Below, one piece after another: positions 1-8,243 of a stretch of DNA of 64,000 nucleotides. The DNA comes from Chryseobacterium paludis. Lineage in GTDB: Bacteria; Bacteroidota; Bacteroidia; Flavobacteriales; Weeksellaceae. Location: contig NZ_CP099966.1 in the NCBI RefSeq assembly GCF_025403485.1, forward strand, positions 186,001 to 250,000, read 5' to 3'. Positions within the stretch are counted from its first letter, which is position 1, and each line of letters opens with the position of its first letter. The notes under the pieces were generated by a model. That model saw nothing but the letters and a program-made list of their open reading frames with translations. It made no database searches and was not told the origin of the DNA. Position numbers and translations under genes: made by a program.

Positions 1-148
1 TGTTTCCAGCCCCCGGCAGGGCAAGTGGTTTTGAGCAGCGGAGAAGGATTCGAGCAGCTCAAAACACAACTTGCTGTTACCGGGTGGTAACAAAATCCGC
101 CCTTCGGGACGGATTGATTATAGCTGGAAACAACAGCTTGCTGCTGTT
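1..148. other. Inverted-repeat cluster, possible oriT of the conjugative element
   Basis: Several nested inverted repeats lie together. Bases 1-10 are the reverse complement of 123-132. GCAAGTGGTTTTGAGC near 20-36 pairs with GCTCAAAACACAACTTGC near 57-75, apart from a 2-base gap. GTTACC/GGTAAC (76-81/86-91) forms a perfect hairpin, 94-102/107-115 forms a stem with a TTCG loop, and AACAGC/GCTGTT (132-137/143-148) forms another. In Bacteroidetes ICEs the mob genes and oriT lie upstream of traA, so oriT is a reasonable guess. No relaxase gene is visible to confirm it. Confidence 0.35.
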
Positions 149-663
149 TAATTTCGTATTCCAAATACCGGCTTGTTTTAGCATAAACCACTGATAAAAA
201 TTGTACTACAAAGTAAAACTTTGTTTAAGCAGGTATTGCAATGCGATACCCAGCCAAACACTGCATTTACAGGACAATCACTGCCACATAGAAATAGGTT
301 GGTACCTATCTACATTTCTTTGTCCCTGAAAACGGACGTGCAGAGATAGAGATGTTGTTACCTACTTATGTGACTACATCTATATGGATTGATAGATCTA
401 AGTATATAGAGAAGTAAATAGAAATGTTAGCAGGTAGTTATCGAGGCAAGGAGGTACATATGCCGGTGGAGTTGTACATAGCTTCTTACATAAATACATA
501 ACTATTACAATAACTGTATAGTTACATAGATCCTTATATAGATGGGTTTATAGGGGAATACTTATATACATAAACAACTGCTTATAGCAATACAAATGCA
601 ATTGAGTAAGTAAATAAGACTGTACAGAGTTATCTGTATACAGATAGATACACAAAAGTATAG
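149..663. other. Gene-free AT-rich region upstream of the transfer genes
   Basis: I see no convincing gene. The stretch is rich in recurring TACATA, TATAGA and GTACCTA-like words. It holds an inverted repeat, ATAGGT-TGGT-ACCTAT, at 294-309 with outer AGAAAT/ATTTCT arms. It probably carries control sequences for the traA end of the transfer operon, but no promoter can be assigned with confidence. Confidence 0.4.
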
Positions 664-717
664 ATGCACAGTTATAGAGACCTAAGTAAGCAATTATATA
701 ACATTAAAAGCAAAAAA

Positions 718-1485
718 ATGAGAACAAAGCAAAGACCTTTATTCATCGCCTTTTCATCTCAGAAAGGAGGTGTGGGAAAAAGTACTTTTACAACACTGGT
801 TGCCAGTATACTTCATTATCGTTTGGGCTATAATGTCGCGGTATTTGATGCAGATTTTCCTCAGCACAGTTTGATGAAAATGAAAGAACGCGACCTCAAT
901 ATGGTCATGGAAAACGAGGTTTTAAAGAAGCTTGCGTACAAGCAGTTTACAACCATTAACAAGAAAGCATATCCTATCATCCAGCATAAAGCAGAAGGGG
1001 TTGTTGAAGCAGCACAAAACTTCTTTGATTCTTCTGCTGTACCTATTGATGCGGTCTTTTTTGACCTTCCTGGAACGGTAAACACTCCTGGTATCCTAAA
1101 GGCACTGGCTGGAATGCATCACATCTTTACCCCAATAACAGCAGACCGATTAGTGATGGAAAGTACGCTGGTTTTTACACAGCTATTGCAGGATGTGATT
1201 ATGAAAAAGGGAGAAACTTCCATTGAAAGTATTAACCTCTTTTGGAATCAGGTTGATGGTAGGGAAAGCACTCCTTTATACAATGTTTATATCCAGGTGA
1301 TTGGAGAACTAGGTCTAAGTCTTATGCGTAGCCAGATCAGAAGCAGTACCCGTTTTCGTAAAGAAAGTGAAGTAGGAGCCAAGGCAGTGTTTCGCAGTAC
1401 ATTAATGCCTGCTGATGAAAGATTGATGAAAACCTGCGGGTTGGATCTCTTCATTAGTGAGTTTTTACAAATTATTCAATTGTAG
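718..1485 (+). CDS. traA: ParA/MinD-family ATPase, conjugative transposon TraA
   Basis: This is a P-loop ATPase of the ParA/MinD type that opens the transfer operon of Bacteroidetes conjugative transposons. The deviant Walker A motif KGGVGKST lies near the N-terminus, followed by FDADFPQ and later FFDLPGT, the typical ParA A' and Walker B positions. ATG 718 is preferred because family members begin just before the PLFIAFSSQKGG strand. An in-frame ATG at 664 would add 18 atypical residues. The next gene starts 5 bases after the stop. The family partitions DNA or positions machinery; its exact role in transfer is not settled. Confidence 0.85.
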   Translation: MRTKQRPLFIAFSSQKGGVGKSTFTTLVASILHYRLGYNVAVFDADFPQHSLMKMKERDLNMVMENEVLKKLAYKQFTTINKKAYPIIQHKAEGVVEAAQNFFDSSAVPIDAVFFDLPGTVNTPGILKALAGMHHIFTPITADRLVMESTLVFTQLLQDVIMKKGETSIESINLFWNQVDGRESTPLYNVYIQVIGELGLSLMRSQIRSSTRFRKESEVGAKAVFRSTLMPADERLMKTCGLDLFISEFLQIIQL

Positions 1486-1490
1486 TTTTT

Positions 1491-1907
1491 ATGGAAAAAG
1501 AAAATTCTAAAAAAGCCGGTCCTGATATCAACGAAGAGCTGATGATGAGTCTTATGGCTGAAGGAGTGAAAAAGGATGGTTTACGGCTTCCCCCTGAGGA
1601 GCCGAAAACTATGGTAGAATCCGTGCAGGAAAAACCTGCGGGCAAGGAGAGAAGCAAATTGAAAAGGCAAATTGACGCTGATTATGAAAGTCTATTTTTC
1701 AAAAAGACTGATACAAATGCTCGTGATGGGAAGACGGTATATATCCAGCCTGATTTTCACGAAAAGCTATCACGTATTGTCCAGGTTATAGGTGAAGATA
1801 AACTAACTATTTACACCTATCTGAACAATGTACTGGAATACCATTTTTTGGAATTTGGGGAGCAGATCACCAAAAGTTTTAATGAGAAATATAAACCTAT
1901 TTTATAG
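1491..1907 (+). CDS. traB: DUF3408 family conjugal transfer protein (TraB-like)
   Basis: This 138-residue charged protein has a lysine/glutamate-rich, probably disordered first half. Its compact second half (about residues 80-138: YIQPDFHEKLSRIV...TYLNNVLEYHF) resembles the DUF3408 domain found next to the ParA homologue in Bacteroidetes conjugative transposons. It lies 5 bases after traA and 2 bases before the next gene, so the three are cotranscribed. The ribbon-helix-helix-like C-terminus suggests DNA binding in partnership with the ParA protein; that is inference. The assignment rests on position and domain look. Confidence 0.7.
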   Translation: MEKENSKKAGPDINEELMMSLMAEGVKKDGLRLPPEEPKTMVESVQEKPAGKERSKLKRQIDADYESLFFKKTDTNARDGKTVYIQPDFHEKLSRIVQVIGEDKLTIYTYLNNVLEYHFLEFGEQITKSFNEKYKPIL

Positions 1908-1909
1908 TT

Positions 1910-2542
1910 ATGGAAAGCTTGATACTCATATGCCTGGTGATTGTGATTCTTCTTCTGATACATGATAAAATCTTTCCCAAGAAAACTATAAGTCAGAAAA
2001 AACCTGAAGAGAGTCATACAGTCGGATTTTCGGATATCATGGGGAAAACCAGAAGTGTTTCCCGCCTTTCACTGCCATTATCGGACAAAAGTAGCCAAAC
2101 GAAAAAAGTGGATGGATCAGCTGTTACCTTTGAATCAGAAACCGGTGGGAATTCTACCGGGATTGAAATTCCGCAGGAAGAAGAGGAAGAAGTTTTCAGG
2201 GTGATGCCTGACTTTGAAGAAGAAGAGGAAGAATGGAGAATAGACGGACTTTCGGAAGGCGGCCAAGGTTTTGCTATGGGGGTTACCTTTGAGGAACTAA
2301 GCGCTGTGGGAGTGCTTCTGCTGAAAGAGAAGCCAGGAGCCTCCGAAATTGAAGAAGCAGCGGATATAGTTCAAAGAATACAGGGAACCGAGTTGCTAAG
2401 TCTTTTGGAAAGTTCTATGAAAGGAGCATCGGAGAAGATTGCACAATTGCTGGACAGAAGTATTGCCAGAGAATCGACTTCTTTTTCTTCCATCATGCGG
2501 AATGGAAATCTGGATCAATTTGACATCGGGGAGTTTGTCTAA
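1910..2542 (+). CDS. Membrane-anchored TraD-like conjugal transfer protein
   Basis: The 210-residue protein has one N-terminal membrane segment (about residues 3-17, LILICLVIVILLLI). A linker with two runs of acidic residues (EEEEEE near 88 and 104) follows, then a C-terminal helical region. It is the third gene of the traA-traB cluster, where Bacteroidetes conjugative transposons carry TraC or TraD (DUF4122-type) proteins. The position and the single-membrane-segment topology fit TraD, but no catalytic motif is visible and the family call is tentative. The Glu-rich linker is low complexity and would be poorly conserved. Confidence 0.5.
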   Translation: MESLILICLVIVILLLIHDKIFPKKTISQKKPEESHTVGFSDIMGKTRSVSRLSLPLSDKSSQTKKVDGSAVTFESETGGNSTGIEIPQEEEEEVFRVMPDFEEEEEEWRIDGLSEGGQGFAMGVTFEELSAVGVLLLKEKPGASEIEEAADIVQRIQGTELLSLLESSMKGASEKIAQLLDRSIARESTSFSSIMRNGNLDQFDIGEFV

Positions 2543-2580
2543 ATGACAACTCCCTTTTTTAAACTTTTAATAGTTGCACT

Positions 2581-3393
2581 ATGAAGTACATACAGCCGGT
2601 GATTAATATTGAGGGTAGTGAATTTGTGGTTGACGTTGATAACTTTCTGCTATGGGAGAAAAATAATCCTCATAATACCATCCAGTTTTCTGATATGAAG
2701 GATACGGGGGACGGATACGAATTTGAATATTGTCGGGATGATAAGAACATTCCATTCTATTTTTATTCTGATAACTCGGTTATGGTAAAGTTACCAGCAT
2801 TGATAGAATTAGACCCTGAAGGTATGGCAAGGAAGTATAACTTGTCGGTACAGGATTTTAAGGGAAAGACAGACTTTGATATCATCGTAGATAAAGTTGA
2901 ATATGATAAGCGGGTATTCATGGGAATTCTTCCTACTTTTGATATTGCAAGTCATACTTTTTATGTAGACCTTCGCATGGATATGCTTCGACCCAAGGAT
3001 GATTTTTTGTCAAAAGGAATTGTTTTTTCGAAACTTGAAGGATATTATATTGCGGATAAAAAGAAATATTTAATTCCGTACAACCCTAAGACCCATGAGT
3101 TTCAGGAGCCCAATTACCAAACCATAACAGAATTTCCGAAAGATCTTATTGCCGTTGAAATTCCGATGGAGAGAAATCTTGATCCTGTTGGCTGGAACAG
3201 AAAAATGGGCTTAGATCCAAAAACCGATTTAAAATGGGTTGGCCTAAAGAGTAAACACACAGCCACTATCATTCCCTGGAAAGATACCCCTTTATTGAAA
3301 ATCATTGATAATAATCTGTCGCTCAAACAAAAGAACGAGTTGAAGAATGATTCTCTCTCTGATAAACCAAAAGGTAAAGGTCGAAGAATATAG
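2581..3393 (+). CDS. Conserved hypothetical protein of the transfer region
   Basis: I do not recognise this 270-residue soluble protein. It has no signal peptide or membrane segment. The first 60 residues are acidic (VDVDNFLLWEKNN), the middle is rich in beta-type residues, and the end is basic (KPKGKGRR). It starts 38 bases after the TraD-like gene on the same strand, so it probably belongs to the traA transcript. The basic tail might contact nucleic acid, but there is no motif to support a function. Confidence 0.6.
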   Translation: MKYIQPVINIEGSEFVVDVDNFLLWEKNNPHNTIQFSDMKDTGDGYEFEYCRDDKNIPFYFYSDNSVMVKLPALIELDPEGMARKYNLSVQDFKGKTDFDIIVDKVEYDKRVFMGILPTFDIASHTFYVDLRMDMLRPKDDFLSKGIVFSKLEGYYIADKKKYLIPYNPKTHEFQEPNYQTITEFPKDLIAVEIPMERNLDPVGWNRKMGLDPKTDLKWVGLKSKHTATIIPWKDTPLLKIIDNNLSLKQKNELKNDSLSDKPKGKGRRI

Positions 3394-3475
3394 CGTTTGC
3401 GCCATTCTCATTAAGGTAAGACTACTTTTTCTGCATATTGCTAATTTGCACCCATATTACTGGTACCTTTTCCTT

Positions 3476-3775
3476 TTAGTTCTTATTTAGTTTAGAGTCT
3501 GCCCAGTTACCGTCACCATCTCCTTTTTTCCGACTTAGAGGTAGCGGAGGTCTTGGATGTATAATATCAAATAACCAAATTTTTCCCAAAATGGTACCTT
3601 TAACTTCCACTGATTCTAGTACAATAGAGAATTCAACGCGCTCACGAGGAACTAGTTTTTTAACAAAGGGCTCGTTTTTAGCCGTGTAAAAAACGTCTAT
3701 TTCCTGTTTCTTTTGACTTGTAATGATCTTGATCCGGTCAGAAAGAACTTGCTTAATTTCGCCACTTATTTGCAT
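3476..3775 (-). CDS. Small hypothetical protein, possibly OB-fold (DUF3127-like)
   Basis: This 99-residue reading frame lies on the opposite strand to the transfer genes. Its opening (MQISGEIKQVLSDRIKIITSQ) alternates polar and hydrophobic residues like small beta-barrel proteins such as DUF3127. The last 25 residues are low complexity and charged. It sits between the traA group and traE, convergent with the upstream gene. The resemblance is by eye only. It could be a genuine ICE accessory gene or a decayed one, because the C-terminal tail looks unlike a folded domain. Confidence 0.4.
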   Translation of the reverse strand: MQISGEIKQVLSDRIKIITSQKKQEIDVFYTAKNEPFVKKLVPRERVEFSIVLESVEVKGTILGKIWLFDIIHPRPPLPLSRKKGDGDGNWADSKLNKN

Positions 3776-3999
3776 TCAGCAAAATTGATACAAATTATAT
3801 CAAATCGCCAAATATTTTCAGATATAATTTATAGCAAAATACGTTTTTCCTGATTTCACCGGTACTAAAAAGCCCATCCGAAGACAGGCTAAAAAACACA
3901 AATGTTTATTAAAAAAATTACATTGTACTTAAAGATATAGATAATACGTCAAAACGATCTATTATGATTACGATCATAAAAAAACTTAAAAACACGTAG

Positions 4000-4007
4000 T
4001 AATTTTG
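4000..4007 (+). promoter_or_regulatory. Candidate -7 promoter element before the traE operon
   Basis: TAATTTTG matches the Bacteroidetes TAnnTTTG element exactly. No good TTTG-type -33 box is visible at the expected distance, so the call rests on the -7 match and on its place ahead of the two leader hairpins. Confidence 0.3.
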
Positions 4008-4048
4008 GAAGGGAAAACATCCCAATAATAATTTCATCATTTTTGCAT

Positions 4049-4075
4049 AAGCTTCTCTCCAACGGGAAGCTTTTT
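4049..4075 (+). terminator. Terminator-like hairpin 1 in the traE leader
   Basis: AAGCTTC (4049-4055) pairs with GAAGCTT (4066-4072) and is followed by a T run. It lies between the candidate promoter and traE, so it could act as an attenuator or end a short leader RNA. Confidence 0.5.
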
Positions 4076-4117
4076 AATATGAAACACTTTTTTTAGTTCA
4101 TATATATTACTGGATAG

Positions 4118-4147
4118 GAGTCCTTCAATTGAAGGACTCTTTTTATT
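4118..4147 (+). terminator. Terminator-like hairpin 2 in the traE leader
   Basis: A perfect 22-base palindrome (GAGTCCTTCAA at 4118-4128 and its reverse complement at 4129-4139) is followed by TTTTTATTT. It is a strong intrinsic terminator shape 290 bases before traE, with no gene just upstream on the plus strand. Confidence 0.65.
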
Positions 4148-4430
4148 TAGTGTAAATTTTTATGAAGCTACCCTGTTTTATTTTCATCAGGTATTCTTTC
4201 CAACAACGTGTCCAATTTCTTTTGGACGTAAGCTCATCTCTCCAGTTAGCCGGTGATTTATTCAGGATGCTTTTTCATTGATTCTATTCTTATTATATCT
4301 CCTAATCCGGACAATTCCGGACAAAGGTTTCCTCTGGGAGACGCTATAGTAGCGGGCTTTGAATTCCATGGCATTTTTGTCGTGACAACTGCAAAGAGCA
4401 GTATTCACAAACAAAAAAAGCATTTTACAC

Positions 4431-4736
4431 ATGGAAAAACAAAAAAAGAAAAAGCTGTTAACGGGGATCATGCTCCTAGCAGCAGTAGTAACCTATGCGC
4501 AGGGAAATGGTTCTGCCGGGATCAACGAAGCCACCCAAATGGTCACTTCTTATTTTGATCCTGCCACTAAATTGATTTATGCCATTGGTGCGGTGGTGGG
4601 TCTCATCGGTGGAGTAAAGGTTTACAACAAATTCAGCAGCGGAGACCCCGATACTTCAAAGACTGCCGCGAGCTGGTTTGGAGCCTGTATCTTTTTGATC
4701 GTGGCGGCTACTATTCTAAGATCCTTTTTCCTTTAA
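4431..4736 (+). CDS. traE: TraE, DUF4134 family conjugal transfer protein
   Basis: This small 101-residue protein has two hydrophobic segments (about 8-22 as a signal-like stretch, then 46-63 and 82-100). It contains the DUF4134 hallmark region FDPATKLIYAIGAVVGLIGGVKVYNKF. It is first in the traE-traQ run, exactly as in CTnDOT-like elements. By topology and position next to TraF and the TraG ATPase it resembles VirB2/VirB3-type small inner-membrane subunits of type IV secretion. The start at the ATG preceding EKQKKKK gives the expected length; upstream frames are overlaps. Confidence 0.9.
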   Translation: MEKQKKKKLLTGIMLLAAVVTYAQGNGSAGINEATQMVTSYFDPATKLIYAIGAVVGLIGGVKVYNKFSSGDPDTSKTAASWFGACIFLIVAATILRSFFL

Positions 4737-4747
4737 TATCCGGCGCC

Positions 4748-5071
4748 ATGTCAGAGTTTAAAATTAATAAAGGAATCGGCAGAACGGTGGAGCTGTACGG
4801 ACTGAAAGCCCAATACCTGTTTGTATTTGCAGGTGGGCTTTTAGCAGCACTCATACTGGTTATGGTACTCTATATGGCAGGACTATCTCCTTATGCCTGC
4901 ATAGGTACTGGGGCTGTTAGCTGCACGCTGATTGTGTGGCAAACCTTCCGTCTGAATAAGAAGTACGGACAATATGGGGTGATGAAGTTAGCTGCCAGAA
5001 AAAAGCATCCCAAGTACATTCTCTCCCGCAAAGCTGTCTTCAGGTATTTTCACTCAACCCAAAAAAGTTAA
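4748..5071 (+). CDS. traF: TraF, DUF4133 family conjugal transfer protein
   Basis: The 107-residue protein has a charged N-terminus (FKINKGIGRTVELYGLKAQY) followed by two closely spaced membrane segments (about 23-43 and 47-65) and a basic tail. This is the DUF4133/VirB3-like layout. It sits 11 bases after traE and 5 bases before the VirB4-type ATPase traG, matching the VirB2-VirB3-VirB4 gene order of type IV secretion systems. It probably helps anchor the ATPase to the inner membrane. Confidence 0.9.
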   Translation: MSEFKINKGIGRTVELYGLKAQYLFVFAGGLLAALILVMVLYMAGLSPYACIGTGAVSCTLIVWQTFRLNKKYGQYGVMKLAARKKHPKYILSRKAVFRYFHSTQKS

Positions 5072-5076
5072 CCGCC

Positions 5077-7578
5077 ATGAAAAACACGTCAAAATCAGCG
5101 ACCCTGGAAAGCATGTTTCCGTTATTGGGTTTCGAGCAGGGATTTTTAATCTCTAAAGAGGCGGATGTTACTGCCTGTTTCAAGGTTCGCCTTCCAGAGA
5201 TCTTTACGGTGGGGACGGAAGAGTATGAAACGATACATTCTACCTGGCATAAGGCTATTAAGACCCTCCCTGATTATACGGTGATCTGCAAACAGGATTG
5301 GTTTATCAAAGAAGATTATCAGCCTGAATTAGACCGAGAGGATCAAAGCTTTTTGGGACGCAGCTATCAATTGCATTTTAATGAGCGTCCTTTCCTGAAT
5401 CATTACTGTTATCTCTATCTCACAGCTACCACTAGGGATAGAATGCGCAAGCAAAGTAACTTTTCATCGCTTTGCCGGGGTTCACTGGTTCCTAAAGAAA
5501 GTCAGGATAGTGAAACCTTACATCGATTTGCAGAAGCTGTAAGTCAGTTTGAGCGTATTGTCAATGACAGTGGCCTATTGTCCATGGTAAGAATGGAAGA
5601 GGATGATTTATTGGGAAATGAGAAGGATCAAGGCTTATTATCCAGGTACTTAACATTATCGACTGGTAAAGAGGGAGTCCTTCAGGATCTTTGCCTGGGA
5701 TCTGAGGAAATGCGCGTCGGCAATAAGCGAATATGTCTTCATACACTCTCTGATACGGACGATTTACCCTCATCGGTAGGTTCTGAAACTCGGTATGAAA
5801 AATTATCTACAGACCGTAGTGATTGCCTGTTGTCTTTTGCTGCTCCGTTAGGGCTGCTTCTGAGCTGTAATCATATCTATAATCAATATCTCTTTATAGA
5901 TAACAGTGAAGACAATCTCCGGAAGTTTGAGAAGACTGCCCGCAATATGCATTCTCTGGGCCGCTATAGCCGCAGCAACCAGATTAATAGGGAATGGATA
6001 GAAAATTATCTGAATGAAGCCCATTCCTATGGACAGCCTTCGATTCGTGCTCATTTCAATGTGATGTGCTGGTCTGAAGATCTGCATGAGTTGAAGTTGG
6101 CCAAGAATGATACCGGAAGTGCAATGGCGCTTATGGAATGTGTGCCAAGGCATAATACCAGCGATGTCGCAACTCTATACTGGGCGGGTATTCCCGGTAA
6201 TGCAGGGGATTTCCCCAGTGAGGAAAGCTTTTACACTTTCATCGAACCTGCATTATGCTTTTTCAGTGGAGAAACCAATTACCGAAATTCTCCTTCTCCC
6301 TTTGGTATTAAGATGTCGGATAGGCTGACGGGAAAACCTGTTCATGTAGATCTCTCTGATTTGCCGATGAAGAAAGGGATCATTACCAACCGTAATAAAT
6401 TTGTGCTGGGTCCATCAGGTAGTGGAAAATCTTTTTTCACTAATCATATGGTAGAACAGTATTACCAGCAGGGAGCTCATGTTCTGTTGGTGGATACAGG
6501 GAACTCTTATCAGGGATTATGCGAACTTATCAAAGGAAAAACCAAAGGTAAGGATGGGATATATTTCACTTATACTGAAGAGAATCCGATCTCTTTTAAT
6601 CCATTCCATACAGACGACCGAATATTTGATATTGAAAAGAAAGAGAGTATTAAAACTCTCATTCTCACGCTATGGAAGCGGGATGATGAACCACCAACCC
6701 GTTCCGAGGAAGTGGCATTATCGAATGCTGTCAACCTATATATTGATCACCTGAAAAAAGATCTGATTCATATACCTTCTTTCAATGGCTTCTATGAATT
6801 TGTAAAGGATGAATACAGCCAGGTATTAACAGAGAAAAAAGTAAGGGAGAAGGATTTTGACCTGACTGGATTTCTGAATGTACTTGAACCCTACTATAAA
6901 GGGGGAGAATATGATTACCTGCTTAATTCCGAAAAGCAGCTGGATCTTCTTTCCAAACGATTCATCGTTTTTGAAATTGATGCAATACGCGAGCACAGAA
7001 TTCTGCTCCCAATTGTAACAATTATTATAATGGAGGTCTTCATTAACAAGATGAGAAGGCTCAAGGGAATCCGGAAAATGATTTTGATTGAAGAGGCGTG
7101 GAAGGCCATTGCCAAAGAAGGTATGGCTGAGTATATAAAATATCTTTTTAAGACGGTAAGAAAATATTTTGGAGAAGCCATTATTGTTACCCAGGAGGTT
7201 GATGATATTATTCACTCACCGATTGTTAAAGAGTCCATTATCAATAATTCAGATTGTAAGATTCTTCTGGATCAACGCAAGTACATGAACAAGTTCGATG
7301 ACATCCAAAAAATGTTGGGCTTGACGGAAAAACAAAGAGGGCAGATTCTTTCAATCAATCAGAACAATGATCCTTCCCGGTTATATAAAGAAGTCTGGAT
7401 AGGGCTTGGCGGAACCCACTCAGCGGTGTATGCTACAGAAGTTAGCGCGGAGCAATATCTCGCTTTTACCACTGAGGAAACGGAGAAATACGAAGTGATG
7501 CAACTTGCTGCTGAGCTTGGAGGCGACATAGAAGCGGCTATACAAAGGATCGCCTCTTTAAAACGAGAAAACAACTAA
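5077..7578 (+). CDS. traG: TraG, VirB4-type conjugation ATPase
   Basis: The 833-residue ATPase energises the mating channel. The Walker A motif GPSGSGKSFFTNHM lies near residue 448 and the Walker B region MILIEEAWKAIA near 669, followed by VTQEVDDI, a VirB4/TraC-family arrangement. Residues 1-400 form the usual N-terminal domain. The length is normal for Bacteroidetes TraG, and the frame is intact. It follows traF by 5 bases and precedes traI by 24. It is not the DNA coupling protein (VirD4), which is not visible in this window. Confidence 0.95.
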   Translation: MKNTSKSATLESMFPLLGFEQGFLISKEADVTACFKVRLPEIFTVGTEEYETIHSTWHKAIKTLPDYTVICKQDWFIKEDYQPELDREDQSFLGRSYQLHFNERPFLNHYCYLYLTATTRDRMRKQSNFSSLCRGSLVPKESQDSETLHRFAEAVSQFERIVNDSGLLSMVRMEEDDLLGNEKDQGLLSRYLTLSTGKEGVLQDLCLGSEEMRVGNKRICLHTLSDTDDLPSSVGSETRYEKLSTDRSDCLLSFAAPLGLLLSCNHIYNQYLFIDNSEDNLRKFEKTARNMHSLGRYSRSNQINREWIENYLNEAHSYGQPSIRAHFNVMCWSEDLHELKLAKNDTGSAMALMECVPRHNTSDVATLYWAGIPGNAGDFPSEESFYTFIEPALCFFSGETNYRNSPSPFGIKMSDRLTGKPVHVDLSDLPMKKGIITNRNKFVLGPSGSGKSFFTNHMVEQYYQQGAHVLLVDTGNSYQGLCELIKGKTKGKDGIYFTYTEENPISFNPFHTDDRIFDIEKKESIKTLILTLWKRDDEPPTRSEEVALSNAVNLYIDHLKKDLIHIPSFNGFYEFVKDEYSQVLTEKKVREKDFDLTGFLNVLEPYYKGGEYDYLLNSEKQLDLLSKRFIVFEIDAIREHRILLPIVTIIIMEVFINKMRRLKGIRKMILIEEAWKAIAKEGMAEYIKYLFKTVRKYFGEAIIVTQEVDDIIHSPIVKESIINNSDCKILLDQRKYMNKFDDIQKMLGLTEKQRGQILSINQNNDPSRLYKEVWIGLGGTHSAVYATEVSAEQYLAFTTEETEKYEVMQLAAELGGDIEAAIQRIASLKRENN

Positions 7579-7602
7579 TAAAAATCCAAAAAAAATTAAT
7601 CA

Positions 7603-8232
7603 ATGAAAAAGTCAATTCTGATGCTATGCGTTGGCATTTTGCTAGGAACAACATCACTAAAAGCACAGTTTGTAGTAACTGATCCGGGAAATCTATTCTC
7701 CGGTATAATCAACAGTGCGAACGAAATCATTCAGACCTCTTCGACGGTATCTAATGTCGTCAAAAATTTTAAGGAGGTAGAGAAAGTATACACACAGGGA
7801 AAGGAGTATTACGACAAGCTAAAGGCGGTTAATAACCTGGTGAAAGACGCCAGGAAAGTTCAACAGACAGTCCTCTTGGTCGGTGATATTTCAGAAATGT
7901 ATGTGACCAATTTTGGGAAAATGATTAATGATCCTCATTTCTCACCACAGGAGGTCACGGCCATCGCCTATGGGTATTCCCAACTTCTTAAAGAGAGTAG
8001 CGGTCTTTTAAACGACCTCAAACAGATTGTTGGTAACTCAGGGCTGGAAATGAACGACAAGGAGCGCATGGATATCATTGATAAGGTGTATAAAGAGGTC
8101 CGGGAATATTACAACCTGGTACGTTACTACACCAATAAGAATGTGTCGGTGAGCTATCTGAGAGCCAAGAAAGAGAATGACGGAGCCAGAGTTTTAAAGC
8201 TCTATGGTACTGACAAATTAAGATACTGGTAA
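7603..8232 (+). CDS. traI: TraI, DUF4141 family conjugal transfer protein
   Basis: This 209-residue exported protein has an N-terminal signal peptide (MKKSILMLCVGILLGTTSLKA, cleavage near QFVV). The rest is largely alpha-helical, with heptad-like stretches around residues 27-70. DUF4141 proteins occupy this slot after TraG in Bacteroidetes conjugative transposons and resemble VirB5-like periplasmic components. TraH, sometimes present between TraG and TraI, is absent here; the two genes are only 24 bases apart. The family call comes from position, size and signal peptide. Confidence 0.85.
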   Translation: MKKSILMLCVGILLGTTSLKAQFVVTDPGNLFSGIINSANEIIQTSSTVSNVVKNFKEVEKVYTQGKEYYDKLKAVNNLVKDARKVQQTVLLVGDISEMYVTNFGKMINDPHFSPQEVTAIAYGYSQLLKESSGLLNDLKQIVGNSGLEMNDKERMDIIDKVYKEVREYYNLVRYYTNKNVSVSYLRAKKENDGARVLKLYGTDKLRYW

Positions 8233-8243
8233 ACTACAACATT

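Larger units (their letters stand above)
3776..4430. other. Gene-free leader region upstream of traE
   Basis: No supported gene. The region holds a TAATTTTG sequence (4000-4007) matching the Bacteroidetes -7 consensus TAnnTTTG, two terminator-like hairpins (4049-4075 and 4118-4147), and a tandem TCCGGACA repeat (4306-4313 and 4316-4323). Together they look like a regulated leader for the traE-traQ operon. Confidence 0.5.

Noticed and set aside
4253..4558. Frame overlapping the traE start
   Set aside because: It overlaps traE in another frame, has no domain character and is explained as a shadow of traE and its leader.
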